The notes beneath the pieces were generated by a model, which was given only the letters and a program-made list of their open reading frames with translations, was not told the origin of the DNA and did no database searches. Below, in pieces: positions 13,043-25,069 of a stretch of DNA of 64,000 nucleotides. Source of the stretch: Chamaecyparis obtusa (taxonomy: Eukaryota; Streptophyta; Pinopsida; Cupressales; Cupressaceae); assembly GCA_027943335.1 (NCBI GenBank), contig BSBK01006753.1:1-64000 (forward strand). Direction: 5' to 3'. A program made the position numbers and the translations under genes. The first letter of the stretch is position 1, and every line of letters begins with the position of its first letter.

Positions 13043-14235
13043 TGTTATCTCTATTGAGAATTTAAGGTTGTCACTTAGTATCAAAAGGTTATCATACATA
13101 TCAGTCGGTAACTAGAAGTAAGATAGACTAGTCGGTAAAGCATACACACCTAGTACTACATAGTTTATCGAGCACCAACAAACAATGACACCAACAGACA
13201 GTAAACACCGAGTGTCGCAGTATACACTGAGCAGTTTATACAGTGTTTACCAAGGATCATAGAAAATTGCACAGTAATTTGAAATGGCACATACTTCTAT
13301 GCAAACGGTTACAGCAGATCGTAAAATAGTTTACCAAGATCGAGGAGCATTTATTATGATGATATTCATTAAATGCAATGTATATCTTTTGTAATAGTTT
13401 GATCTAGGTTATTTTTGTACACCGTAGATCTTAGGGTTACGACTATGTTGTATAACCTAATTTTGTTAAAGCGAAAAAAATAGAACACTATATATTTGTG
13501 TTTGCATCATTTTTGGTGTGAACTGATATATGAATCATAGAGCACTTGAAGCAATTTCCTAACTTCAAGTCTATCAATTAATATAGCAGAACATAGTACA
13601 GAGGAAATCAGATTGAGTAGAATCAGAAAAGGCAACCAAGCAGTTCAGAGCAGAGATTCATCATAAGGTGATATTTTATCAGAACTTATAGATCTATATC
13701 AGACAATTGAGTTGTCATATAGCAGATAATTACCTATTTCTTTTTGACAATTGTAATAGAGTTTTGGATAAAATCTCTTAGCAGAGTAGACCTAACAGTC
13801 TTATGTAAATCTCTTAACCGAGTGCACACTTCATTAATGTTGTTAAAATCCTATAACTAGGTAGATCTAGCTGATCTAACATGTTACTCCTAACAGGGTA
13901 AGATCACCAAAAGTGATCAAAACTTGTAGCCCTAACAGGCAAACCTTTTCTATCTGCAGTAGTAAAGAATTTATGGGTGTCATCCCCACCGTAGTTTTTA
14001 CCTTCTAACAAGGGTTTCTGCGTTATCAAAATACTTGTGTTATGTGATTGTCATATTGATTTCATGTTGTTTACTTTCATAAGTTAAATGGATGATTGAT
14101 ACATGCAGTTTGATTCAAGTTATTTTTCTCGGTTATTATTATTGACTGTCATTGATCTTAAAGGTTTACAAGTAAAGTTTTAGAGGCACTAATTCACCCC
14201 TCCCCTCTCAATACCTATCTCTCCTAATTCCAACA
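13043..14235 (+). repeat. 5' LTR of the outer LTR retrotransposon
   Basis: 1193 bp, TG...CA ends, clearly the same sequence as 34677-35883 with scattered changes and a missing stretch of about 20 bp near 13100. The divergence and the two nested insertions indicate that the element is not young. Cggt/accg motifs are frequent in the U3-like part. Confidence 0.9.
13480..13500 (+). promoter_or_regulatory. Possible TATA box in the LTR
   Basis: actatatatttg at about 13487, repeated at about 35133 in the other LTR. This is a plausible core promoter for the element. It rests on the motif only. Confidence 0.35.
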
Positions 14236-14237
14236 AT

Positions 14238-14249
14238 TGGCATCAGAGC
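14238..14249 (+). other. Primer binding site, initiator tRNA-Met type
   Basis: tggcatcagagc directly follows the LTR. The usual plant initiator-Met site is tggtatcagagc, so there is one mismatch. Confidence 0.8.
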
Positions 14250-14299
14250 TCATTTCTCTTATTGAATAGTTTAACCACTGAAGGGTAAAGATCTAAGTC

Positions 14300-15267
14300 A
14301 TGGAGAGATACAAGCTTGACAAGACTATTGAGAATCAGAAGATACAGATGTAGATGTTTGTGGAATAGTATAAACAAGCTAAGGAAGAACTGAAGAAATT
14401 ACTGGTTGAAAGAAATAACATTGCCATTCTGCAAAGTGAAATCAGTTATCATGAAGAACCTATTGATGAAATGTTTGAGCATATTGGATCTATTTTTGGA
14501 AGCATCTCTGATGGATCTGAAAGCATAATCACTAATTTATCTGAAGAGAATCAAAATCTATCTAAACAAGTGAAAGCACTTCAAATCGGTCAAGAATCTC
14601 AGATGGTGAGAATGGTGGAAATCATGAACAATGCTAGATAGGCTGAACAAGATTAGAATCTGGCTATTGAAGACCGAAGACTGATGACTAAACAACTTCA
14701 AGCAAAAGAAAGTGAAATACAGAGACTCACTTATCATCACTTCCAAGTATCTAATCAGATGATGACTGTTAATCAAGAAGTGAACTAAGTGAATGGAGAA
14801 TTATCAAGAAGATTTGAAGATGTTGCAACACTCAGAGAAGATAATGGAAAAATGAGAAATGAAATAAAGATAAAATAGTAACATAATGAAATGATGAAGA
14901 TAGCTGAGGACAGTTCCAAGAAGATTGATGACTTCCTGACTAATCAAAGAAGATTTGGAAGTAAAGCTAGTATAGGCTACATCGGTGAAGGAGAATCATC
15001 ACAACAAGCTGAAAAGGTCAATGACAATCAAAATCAGAAATCTAAAGTGTTGGCATGTTATCACTGTGGCAAACTAGGCCATACTTCTAATATTTGTAGA
15101 AGTAGAGCACAAGGTAAACCTCCTGTCACTCCTAAGTTTAATGGATATTGTTATTACTGTGAGAAGTTTGGACATCCAGATTATGAGTGTAGAGCTAAAC
15201 AAAATGATATTGCTAATAATACTAGCGTGGAGAAAATATGCTATACTTGTAATAAACATGGACACAC
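14300..15267 (+). pseudogene. Gag-like protein of the outer LTR element, first part
   Basis: Begins at 14300 (MERYKLDKT). The first 200 or so residues are rich in E, K, Q and L and look like a long coiled coil, consistent with a particle-forming gag. Zinc knuckles follow: CYHCGKLGHTSNIC at 15057-15098, CYYCEKFGHPDYEC at 15150-15191, and CYTCNKHGHT at 15240-15269, where the copia element cuts the third knuckle. The missing end (ARECNAK) is found right after the copia element at 20870, so the knuckle was whole before insertion. Several in-frame stops (near 14640, 14655, 14787 and 14877) show decay. Confidence 0.75.
15263..15267. repeat. Target duplication (left) of the nested copia element
   Basis: cacac, repeated at 20865-20869. 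Removing the insert restores a zinc knuckle of correct spacing. Confidence 0.85.
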
Positions 15268-15381
15268 TGTTAGGAATAAGGTGTCTCAACCTTGGATAAT
15301 TCCTATTCTTATTATTTGTTTTGTAAATGTATTTTTTTGCAAATAATGAAATTAAGTGTGAGTGTACATGTCTAGTTGGCA
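15268..15381 (-). repeat. Remnant of the copia 3' LTR
   Basis: On the minus strand the first 28 bases (tgccaactagacatgtacac and the next 8) match the start of LTR B with one change. The last bases (cctta-ttcctaaca) resemble the LTR end. The 600-plus bp between are missing and replaced by AT-rich sequence. No clear polypurine tract precedes it. Confidence 0.6.
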
Positions 15382-15398
15382 TGAACATAACAGGAACT

Positions 15399-18300
15399 TT
15401 AACCGCTATAGGCCAAAAGGCCCATAGACTCTGAACACCATCTGAACTTCTCAGTGCCCACTGGTTTGATTAATGCATCTGCAACATTCTTCACAGTATC
15501 TACCTTCTCCAAATTTACCTTTCCATCTTCCACCATATCTCTCACAAAGTGAAACTGCACATCAGTGCACTTTGTTCTTGCATGGAAAGCTGGATTCTTT
15601 GCAAGGCAAATAGCGCTCTGACTGTCACACCAAATAGTAATCTATTCTACATCAACACCAACATCAGAACACAATCTCCTAAGCCAAATGGCTTCCTTAC
15701 AAGCATGAGTAGCAGCCATGTACTCAGCTTCTATAGTGGACAAAGAAACCACAGGTTGTCACTTACTCATCCAACTAATGGCACCACCAAACATAGTGAA
15801 CACATAAGCACTGGTGGATCTCTTACTGTCAATATCACCTGCCCAATTTGAATCCACAAACCCAAGAATACAAACTAAATGCAAAGATCCATAAGAGTTA
15901 CCATGATAGCATATGGAGTAATTTTATGTACCCCTCAAATATCTGAATACTCGCTTAACTGCATCCCAATGTACCTATCCAGGGTTAGCCATAAACCGAA
16001 TCAGGACTCCCATTGCTTGGGCAATGTTTGGTGTAGTACAGACCATAGCATACATAAGACTCCCAACTGCACTAGCATAAGGTACTCTACTCATGTCCTC
16101 CCTCTCACTAGGAGATTTTGGACAATCATCTACAGATAACTTTGTTCCCACCGAAACAGGAACACAAAGTGGTCTACAATCTGCCATGCTAAACCTGTCC
16201 AACACAGACTTCACATACTTACTCTGACTCAACCAAAGTTTTTTGTTAGACCTGTCTCTATTGATTTCCATACCCAAGATGTACCTAGCCACCCCAAGAT
16301 CTTTCATCTCAAACTGTGCTGACAACTGAGATTTAAAATCAGAAATCATACCCTTACCCTTCCCAAATAGCAACATATCATCAACATATAATGCAACAAT
16401 AAGAAGGCGATCATTTTCAACTTTGAAATAAACACAATGATCTGATTTCGATCTTACAAATCCAATTGACAACACAAAGGCATCAAACTTAAGGTACCAC
16501 ATCCTAGGAGATTTCTTCAAACCATATAGAGATTTCTTTAATCTGCAAACTAAGGATTCTTTACCTTTAACAGTGTAGTGCTCAGGCTATGACATATAAA
16601 TCTCTTCCTCCAAATCACCATGAAGGAAAGCTGTCTTCACATCCATCTGTTCTATCTCTAAATCATATGATGTAGCAAGAGATAATAGAAATCTAATGGA
16701 TGTCAACTTTGCAACAAGAGAGAATATTTCACCATAATCTATTCCCTCTACCTGTGAATACCCCTTTACAACCAATCTAGCTTTGTACCTTTCAACACTG
16801 CCATCTGCACAGAATTGCTTCTTGAACACCCATTTACAGCCAACAAATTTTCTCCCTTTAGGCAAAGGTACAAGGTCCCAAGTTTTGTTTTTCTCCAATG
16901 AAGCCATCTCATCATCCATAGCCTCAATCTAGGAACCTGCATCTTCCATGCCCAAAGCCTCTTTCACAAATCTACGCTCATCATTGTTAGTAATCAAGGA
17001 AAAAGCACAACTGGAATCTAACATAGAATAACCAAACCTTTTTGGTTTCTTTCTTTCTCTCATGGATCTCCTCAAGGGCTAAGGTTGAGGTTGTTCTTCC
17101 TCTTCTTCTGAACTATCAGAGTTGCTAGAGCTCTCCTCATCATTAGACCCAACATGGTCCCTCTGTTTAGTCTTCTCAGGGGTAGGAGGCAACTGAAAAT
17201 CTTTTTCCTTTTCTTTTTCATCTAGTTGTAGCACAATAGGAGAAGATGTTAGCTCTTTGAAAATAACATTTCTACTATACAACACCTTACTAGTCACATG
17301 ATCCCAAAGCTTGTATCCTTTCACACCAACACTGTATCCGATGAAAATACATTTGACAACTTTGTTTTCCAACTTAGATCTTTTCTCCTTTGGAACATGT
17401 GCATAAGCTTCACAACCAAAAACATGAAGATGTCTAATTGAAGGCTTCTTACTAGACCACACCTCCATGGGTGTCTTACCAACAAGAGCTAATGTAGGAG
17501 ATCTGTTAACCAGATAGCAAGCAATGGCCACAGCTTTGGCCCAAAACCTTTGTTCTAAACTGTCTAAAGACTTGCATCTTACTTTTAAGGAAATAAATCC
17601 AAGTCCTTCTACTGTAATCATCTATGAAAGATACAAAAAATATAGACTTGGAGATTGAAGGAACTTTTACAGGACCAAATACATCAGAATGAATAAGATC
17701 CAAAACATCAGAAGATTTGTGAGAACTAGAGTAAAACTAAACACGATTTTGTTTACCATAGACACAGTGTTCGCAGAAGTCGAACTTGAGATTGCAATCA
17801 TTTAACCCCTCAATGAGGTTTTTATTCTTTAGGGTCCTAAGACCCTTCTCACCAATGTGGCCAAATCTCATATGCCACAACATCATCTTTTCTGCAAGAA
17901 GCTTGCCTTACAAAGTGTTTGCACCCTTAGGTACACTTACTGCACTGCCATCGGAACCCATTGCCACAGTCTTCTTTACTACTTGTTCAAATGGTGGGGA
18001 TGAAGTGATAGCCACTCTCTTCTTTGAAATAGAAGAACTATTGCACTGAGCAATGCATCCTTCAAGCTGAAACAAAGTACCTCTCCTAGTACCTCTAGCG
18101 AGCACCATAGAACCTCTCATCATCTTGCATCCATCTTTCGAAAAGACAACTTGCACACCTACATCATTTAGCATACTTATAGATAATAGGTTTCATTCCA
18201 AACCTAGAACATGCATAACTCCATTGATTCCCTTTACTCATCCATTAGGAAATCTGATAGTGACCCTTCCACGTCCAACTATCTTTAGGTGAGAATCATC

Positions 18301-18479
18301 ACCCAAGTATAGCTTTCCACCATCGAACTCTTCATATTTTGAGAACCAGTTTCGATGAGAGGTCATGTGAAAAGAAGCACCTAAGTCTACCAACCACACA
18401 TCATCAGATGCGTGGGCTACCAAAGCTGCAATAAAAGCATCTCCATCTTCTTGAGATTTTTCGAAAGCTGAATCTAAGC
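15399..18479 (-). pseudogene. Copia pol: protease, integrase, reverse transcriptase, RNase H
   Basis: Protease site near 18390 reads VDLGASFHMT, where the usual D-S/T-G-A has Leu in place of Ser/Thr. The GAG-pre-integrase segment has LWHMRFGHIGEKGLRTL and a C-X2-C pair near 17790-17870. The integrase core (17100-17700) includes DLIHSDVFGP and FIDDYSRRTW. Reverse transcriptase spans about 16919-16000, with KWVFKKQF, MDVKTAFLHGDLEEEIYM and the catalytic LYVDDMLLFG. RNase H spans about 15950-15420, with LSTIEAEYMAATHACKEAIWL. The frame ends at 15399. A handful of stops (for example at 15974, 16586 and 17078) break it. Confidence 0.9.
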
Positions 18480-19257
18480 CTTTCTTCTTCTTCTTTGGTT
18501 CTTTGTAGTCCCTCCGGAAGTGCCCAGTTTTATCACAGTTCCAACATTTCACCTTGGACTTTCCAGGAGTCTTAGAACTCCCATGAGATTTGGATCTACC
18601 CTTCTTTGACTTGTTGTCATTCTACTTTCCTCTATCATTGGATCTCCCGCGAACAACAAGGGCTTCCTTAGATGAATCCAAAGTCTTTCTTCGCATCTCC
18701 TTAGATAGCAGCGAAGACACCACATCATCCATACAAAATGTGACTATAGCACTTTCGAGAGCCATCACAAGATGGTCCCATGAATCTGGCAAGGAACAAA
18801 GCAGGGTCATACAATGATCCTCCTTGATCTTGGCACCAGATAATGCCAACTATGCAATCAATAAATTGAATGCGTTGAGATGATCAGTTACAAATCCACC
18901 TTCCTCCATTCTTAAAGAATAAAACTTCTTTCTCAGGAACAACTTATTCACTAGAGATTTGGCTTGATACACAGACCCAAGTCATTGCGACAAAGAATTT
19001 GCAGTAGTCTCATCAAGAACATTCAGAAGAATGACATCTGCTAGACATAGTCTTATGAGACCCTTAGCCTTTCGATCCTTGATCTCCCAATCCACTTGCA
19101 ATATCATTGTAGGTTTCACATCAAGTGAAGTAGCCTCCCATAGATCACGGTCTTCAAGCATGTCTTCCATCTTCAGTTTCCACAACTCAAAATTAGTGCC
19201 ATTAAATTTCTCCACCTCCATTCTACTATATGAGGAACTTGCCATCTCAATCTGCAA
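18480..19257 (-). pseudogene. Copia gag with CCHC zinc knuckle
   Basis: Starts MQIEMASSSYSRMEVEKFNG at 19257. The typical copia gag motif LWKLKMEDML comes about 27 residues in, and the later part has the CMTLLCSLPDSWDHLVMAL motif. The zinc knuckle (CWNCDKTGHFRRD) near 18550-18510 has Asp where the last Cys is expected. One stop lies near 18980 and one near 18850. It would coat the element RNA in virus-like particles. Confidence 0.85.
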
Positions 19258-19350
19258 ATAAGATTCAGAATGCTCTGCACAAAACTCCCACTCAACTTGA
19301 GATTAGCTCAAAAAACCCTACCCAACAACTAGGATCAAAAGTTGATCAGG

Positions 19351-19361
19351 CTCTGATACCA
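19351..19361 (-). other. Primer binding site of the nested copia element
   Basis: Reads tggtatcagag on the minus strand, the canonical initiator tRNA-Met site, 2 bp from the end of LTR A. Confidence 0.85.
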
Positions 19362-19363
19362 CT

Positions 19364-20117
19364 TGTAAGGAAACTCAGGTGCAGAAACAACTTCCTACAC
19401 TAATCTCTAAAAGAAAGTATTGTGCAAATTCTTTTTAAATCCTTACAATTTCAGATTTGTTAACTACTTTAACAAAGATATTGCAGCCATATACCATGCA
19501 TACAGAAAATAGAGAAGATTGAAACACATAAACACAAAGATATGCCAGTGGGGAAAAACCTTTCGGTAAAACAACCCCACCCCTCCAAAACTTGCACAAT
19601 GTATTATCTTCAACACAAAGACTACAACACACTTGCAATGCAAGTTCTTTCAGGAGATGAGACACTAGTAAAACTTATTATTTCTCCCATAGAAGCAGCA
19701 TCATATATATAGGCTCCTCAGGACCCAACAAATACCCAAAATAGGAGTTTGGCGTCCAACCACCAAGACCCATGCACAAAGCCACATGTACACAACTGTT
19801 ACATGCAATCCCAAGAATAGGCATCCATCCCTAGAATAGACTATGACATCTTGTCATAGAATCTGGCAAAAATAATGGTCACAAGAGAAGTGTAAGAGAA
19901 TCTATCATACCAACCTATTTTTGGCATATTCTCTTACACACACCAATCACTTCTTCTTGGGTGCCCAAATAGGCCCAAGTCATAAGATGCTCTTACACCT
20001 ATCATAGCACATTCCTTAAATAGCTCTTATGTGTCATAGGAATCTGTCATAACCATTTTAGTCATGATCTCCTTACGCACAAGATGCCGACACATCAAGT
20101 GGAGTGACACATCAACA
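19364..20117 (-). repeat. Copia LTR A (5' LTR, minus strand)
   Basis: 754 bp, ending ...ccttaca on the minus strand just before the primer site. It is the near-perfect inverted copy of 20118-20864: a shadow ORF shared by both differs at only 3 of 76 residues. The high identity shows that LTRs A and B arose or were homogenised recently. Confidence 0.88.
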
Positions 20118-20864
20118 TGCCAACTAGACATCTACACTCACACTTGATGTGTCAGCATCTTGTGCATAAGGAGATCATGACTGAAATGGTTATGACGGAT
20201 TCCTATGACGTGTAAGAGCTATTTAAGGAATGTGCTATGACAGGTATGAGAGCATCTTATGACTTGGGCCTATTTGGGTGCCCAAGAAGAAGTGGTTGGT
20301 GTGTGTAAGAGAATATGCCAAAAATAGGTTGGTATGACAGATTCTCTTACACTTCTCTTGTGACCATTATTTTTGCCAGATTCTAAGTCTATTCTAGGGA
20401 TGGATGCCTATTCTTGGGATTGCATGTAATAGTTGTGTACATGTGGCTTTGTGCATGGGTCTTGGTGGTTGGACGCCAAACTCCTATTTTGGGTATTTGT
20501 TGGGTCCTGAGGAGCCTATATATATGATGCTACTTCTATGGGAGAAATAATAAGTTTTACTAGTGTCTCATCTCCTAAAAGAACTTGCATTGCAAGTGTG
20601 TTGTAGTCTTTGTGTTGAAGATAATACATTGTGCAAGTTTTGGAGGGGTGGGGTTGTTTCACCGAAAGGTTTTTCCCCACCGGCATATCTTTGTGTTTAT
20701 GTGTTTCAATCTTCTCTATTTTCTGTATGCATGGTATATGGCTGCAATATCTTTGTTAAAGTAGTTAACGAATCTGAAATTGTAAGGATTTAAAAAGAAT
20801 TTGCACAATACTTTCCTTTAGAGATTAGTGTAGGAAGTTGTTTCCGCACCTGAGTTTCCTTACA
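20118..20864 (+). repeat. Copia LTR B (inverted extra LTR)
   Basis: 747 bp, starting tgccaactagacat and ending ccttaca, then the CACAC target duplication. It is head to head with LTR A and directly abuts it. It is followed immediately by the outer gag frame, not by a primer site and coding region of its own. Confidence 0.85.
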
Positions 20865-20869
20865 CACAC
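20865..20869. repeat. Target duplication (right) of the nested copia element
   Basis: cacac, equal to 15263-15267. Confidence 0.85.
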
Positions 20870-21305
20870 TGCACGAGAGTGTAATGCAAAGATGAAGCAA
20901 GTATGGACTCCTAAGAAGAAAACATAGCAAAAGCCTTATCAACTGAAGAGACAAGGTAACTCTTATGTTTGGGATTATAATACATGGACTAACTGTGTTG
21001 TATGTAGCTGGTATGGGCACATTGCAGAAAATTGTTACAGAAAGAGTCGGATTGGACAATCAAGAAGCTCGACAAGCACTGGAATGGCTTGTATGCACTG
21101 TCATAGGGTCAGTCATTTAAGAAAGAACTATAGAGACCGGGCACCAGATGAAAACCATATATTTGAGAGTGGATATACTATTGCAGATATCATGAAGTTA
21201 AGGAACACTATGTGGAAGAAGGCATCTAATGAGAATGCTGAGTCAAGTAATGCTGTTGGTGAAACCTCGTCCACTGGATTGGGTGACATCGGTAACTCCA
21301 CTTAA
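20870..21305 (+). pseudogene. Gag-like protein of the outer LTR element, second part
   Basis: Continues the split gag (ARECNAKMKQVWTPKKK) with one stop near 20926. A further zinc knuckle, CVVCSWYGHIAENC, lies near 20998-21039. A degenerate one follows (CMHCHRVSHLRKNY) near 21091, with Tyr for the last Cys. It ends at 21305 (GLGDIGNST). Together with the first part, this gag carries about five zinc knuckles, more than the one or two usual in plant LTR elements. Confidence 0.75.
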
Positions 21306-21856
21306 GGTGAAATAGGTATGTATGGAACTAACATTTCAAAATGATCACATTTTACATACAGTTCCTTATATATGATGTACAAATACCAAATCTGCATGAA
21401 TAAAGATGCATTATGGTTTATGTGTTATGAGCTAACAATGTTATATAATCGGTAAAAGAGAGACCGAGAGTTGGTTACTCATCGGTAATCACTATACAAG
21501 GTTAACCGAACAACAGTGCAAACCGACGAAGAAATCCTATGTTAATAGAGTGGATAATTTTTTTTTATCACCAAGTTGATAGCTGTTTCATATTGAAAGT
21601 TAGGGAAAACATTTATTGCATGAAAGTTTGAGCAAGAATATTGAAAAGTCTATAAATACACGGGAAACAGAGTTCATTGTTACATTGCGATTTCGAAGAG
21701 CGGAGATTTCATAGAAAAGAGTTTGAGCTAAAGATTTTCAGAAGGATTCAGGGCTATTGTAGATCGAACCAACATTACTCTTCGACAATTATGAGTAAGT
21801 CCATTTGCTATCAACACCTTTTATCCTGCTGCTTGCCGAAACCATAGAATTGATTT
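21306..21856 (+). other. Spacer between the two ORFs of the outer LTR element
   Basis: No ORF. Cggt/accg motifs like those in the LTR recur (atcggtaaaagagagaccga). It may hold the signals used to express the downstream ORF, but nothing is specific enough to name. Confidence 0.45.
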
Positions 21857-24800
21857 ATGGCATCTACATCGTCTGCAAGGAAATCACAAAGTATTGACGA
21901 GGAAGTAAATCTAATTGTTAGGGAAAATTTGGACAAACCTAAGTTTAAGCCACATCCCAAGGTTGCAACACAAATGGATATAATGGGTTCTTTTTCGAGC
22001 ATACCAAAAAGGGTTTTATTGGCTGAAGACGTAAGAGCATATATTCATTGCAAAATTGGAGAAGTTGGAGATTTTGAAACTATTGCTGCATATCAACAAG
22101 TCTGTGGCACCAATGGTAAATTAAAAATAGAACATAAGAAGATCGAGGAATCAGGGTTATCATGTGTCACATACTATCCGCAATCATTCAAGACTGATTG
22201 GATCATAATCATTTTGAGCAGGTATCATGGTGGAAAATTCTGGCTGGATAAACCTATAGAGGTCAACAAGAAAATGATCAGTAGGATAACTAGGTTCCCT
22301 ACAACTGACAAGACTAAAGCCTTCCGTAGCTCATCAGAAATAGAGGTTGAGAAGAATACTGGAGCACAATGGGATGGAAGAGCACTGAAAATTTCAACAA
22401 TCAGAGACCCAACAGTTAAGTTCGTAGCGCATATAATTGAGTACAAGATATTTCAATCGAGCAGACTCAATAGTGTACCCTGCAGTACAGTAGACATGGC
22501 ACATAAAATTGTGAAGAAAGATCACCAGATTGATCTTGCCAAGGTACTATTTCATCAACTACAGGAAAATATGAAGACAATAAAAACAAAGAAGTCTAAT
22601 ACATGTAAGTTCAGATCACTACTTGCATATTTTTCTATCTTCAAAAGTATGTACCTGGAGTCAGTAAAGTAAATTGGGAATCAGACAAACCAATAACACA
22701 ACAGATTAGCAGTATGATGAATAAGTTAGGAGACAAACTGAATATAGAATTTTATGCATACTTCAAAAAATTCCAGGCCAAAATGAATAAAAGAAGTAGA
22801 ATTCCAAGGGAATTAGTTGAAAAGTTTGAAAATGATATATGTTTTGTAGTCAACACAGATTATTCAATGATAAAGGCTGTTGAACCTAGAATAAAATGGT
22901 TGGCACTGATGGGATATGAGATGAACCATGATTTCACTTTGAAATCTATTAATGAATTGCTTGCATTACCGAAGGACATCACTGCCACTAGGTTCGGAAC
23001 ATATGGAGAGGCCAAATCAAGAATCACTACAGACATAGAGATTGGAAAAATGTCTAGAAGGGAAAAGAAAATGAAAAAGGATCTTGTAGCTAGGTTTGGA
23101 GATGTATCAGACTCATCTGAGGAGTCACTAGTTAAAGAAACAACCGAAGGTCAATTATAGTTGGCTGACAAACCATATGATAGTGAGGAGACCGAGTTAG
23201 AAAAAGAGAAAGATCCCACACTGGCTCCTCCCACCATAGATCAAAAGAAGAAGCAGTTGCTACTATATGAAGGTACAAGGACAAGATCATCAATTTCAGC
23301 ATCATCCCCTCTGAAGAATGCAACAATAAAAGTTACAAAACTGAGGGAAGCTACACCGACAAGGAAATATGTCAAGAGAAAGAAGAAGGTTGTAGTTGTG
23401 GCACCAAAGAAAAGGAGAAGACTATTAAGAAGTAAAGAAGATCTTGAGGAGACTGAGAATGAAGATGATGTTAATCAATTAAAGGTGGTCAGCAACAAGG
23501 AAAGAACAATAGATAACATTATTGAAGATATAATTGAGAATGGAGATCTTACCGACCCGAGGATAGACAGATTCAACAAAATGTCAAATGAAGATCAAAC
23601 CAAGCTGGAAGCGGTAGTCATCCAAATGATGATAAAGTTCAAAAAGGTTCTAATGGAATTTTCTTGTGCACTACCAAAGGAGTTGGATGATAAGATAAAT
23701 GAAAAATGGGCCATTGCACTAGACACCAAAAAAAGAAAGAGAGAGCGATCTCTAGTTCGAGTAGACCCACATCTAAGCTATGGAGAACTAAATGATTACA
23801 TGGCTAAATATCAAGTAAGATTCATAATCAAGAATTGAGCCATGATGATAATGGATGAAATTGTGGCAGATATAGATATAACAAGTGATTCCTTATGGAC
23901 ATCAATTTTTAAAGCCAAATAAAAAGCTGAGCAAGAAGCATTCTTAAACTTGTCTAAAAAGAGACAAAATTCTAAAGGTAAAGGTATTTGTATTGATGAT
24001 GGCACATCAAAGAAATCGAAGAACACCGGTATATTAGTTACTGAGGTAATTGATATCACCGAGAAAAATGAAGAAATAAGTGTTTCATAGGATGCACCAG
24101 ATCAAGTAAAGATCCAATTGCAGAAGAAAACCGATGATGATGTACTCATTGAGGACATCACAAATGGTGATCTTGATGACAAAGATGATTAGGATGCGAA
24201 TATTGCACCTAATCAAGATGAAGCATTAGATAATGAAAGTGCATTCACATCATTATCAGGTAAGCTTCCTGTACTTGTAGAAGTAGCTGAAATAATTTCA
24301 CAAGTACAACCTGATGACTCAGATCCTGAGAAAAATAAAGACACAACAAGGACACAAGCACCCGAGCAACCTACAGATACAGATGAGCCTAACAAAATAG
24401 AGGCACCATCCACAGAAACAAAGGTAATAGAAGAGACAAAGGAAATCGAGGTGAACCCACATGACACCACATCTGAGGCTCCCACTCCATCAACCGAGAC
24501 TACAACTATTGAGGAGTAGGAGAAGGATGAAAGTGTGTCAACTGAGAAGGATACTCCAAAGACCGAAGATAAAACTATTGCTGTTATTGAGAAGAAATCA
24601 CCTCTAGCACTAAAAAAGAAAAAGAAAGGAAAAGGGCCGGTCGCCCTAGATGAAGTGATAATTATACCTGAGTGTGACTCGAGGACCCTAAGCTCTGAAG
24701 AATTGAGCAAATATGGGGAATTATGTTCAAGAAAGGCAACTCAAGAGAATTTGAAGCAAGAACACAAAAGAAAATAAATATTATCAGATGTGAGGGATAT

Positions 24801-24902
24801 CCTACAACAGGTAGTACCTGAGGTAAATATTGATGAGGATACTCCTATCATAGATCAACTTGCTACACTTGCCGAGACACTAGTACATTTGACCTTAAAT
24901 TT
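21857..24902 (+). pseudogene. Second ORF of the outer LTR element, unknown function
   Basis: Starts MASTSSARKSQSIDEEVNL. The first 250 or so residues look globular (CVTYYPQSFKTDWIIIILSR, then FWLDKPIEVNKKMISRITRF). A helical segment follows (near 22700-23150), then a long charged tail rich in K, E, D and T (23160-24780) with a basic, nuclear-signal-like stretch (KRKKKVVVVAPKKRRR). No protease, RT, integrase or membrane segment is visible. Its position after gag resembles additional or env-like ORFs of some plant LTR elements, but I do not recognise the family. Stops near 22672, 23158, 23836 and 24775. The 8.9-kb insertion interrupts it, and it resumes at 33818. Confidence 0.6.
24897..24902. 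repeat. Probable target duplication (left) of the 8.9-kb insertion
   Basis: aaattt, repeated at 33812-33817. Joining the flanks keeps one reading frame (HLTLNF, then RAKFTSEK). Confidence 0.6.
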
Positions 24903-24960
24903 TGACTGAACAATTCGACCATCAAATAAAAATGTTTAGGTTGGTCACATTATAGAAGGA

Positions 24961-25068
24961 AAACTTTTGTTTTTTTTAATACATGCCCATGTTGGTCGCA
25001 ATTTTGACCAATAGTGGTAGTCAAAATTGCGACCAACACAGGCATGTATTAAAAAAAAACAAAAGTTT
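24961..25068. repeat. Inverted repeat (hairpin), arms about 50 bp
   Basis: Arms 24961-25010 and 25019-25068 match except for a few bases and enclose a loop of about 8 bp. The arms contain ttggtcgcaattttgacc, similar in style to the gcgacgg motifs near the CACTA ends. Confidence 0.85.
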
Positions 25069-25069
25069 G

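Larger units (their letters stand above)
15268..20864 (-). mobile_element. Ty1/copia retrotransposon with abnormal, head-to-head LTRs
   Basis: Starts TG, ends CA, and is flanked by a 5-bp duplication (CACAC). The minus strand reads, in order: LTR A (19364-20117), initiator-Met primer site, gag, protease, integrase, reverse transcriptase, RNase H, then a 114-bp remnant of the 3' LTR (15268-15381). Beyond LTR A lies a further full LTR in the opposite orientation (LTR B, 20118-20864), before the right target duplication. The coding region has stops and is inactive. Confidence 0.85.

Noticed and set aside
19435..20793. Matching 76-residue ORFs on opposite strands (19435-19665 minus and 20563-20793 plus)
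   Set aside because: Both lie inside the two inverted copia LTRs. The match reflects the LTR pair, not a gene.
24213..24710. Ser/Val-rich 165-residue ORF on the minus strand
   Set aside because: Antisense shadow of the charged tail of the outer element's second ORF.
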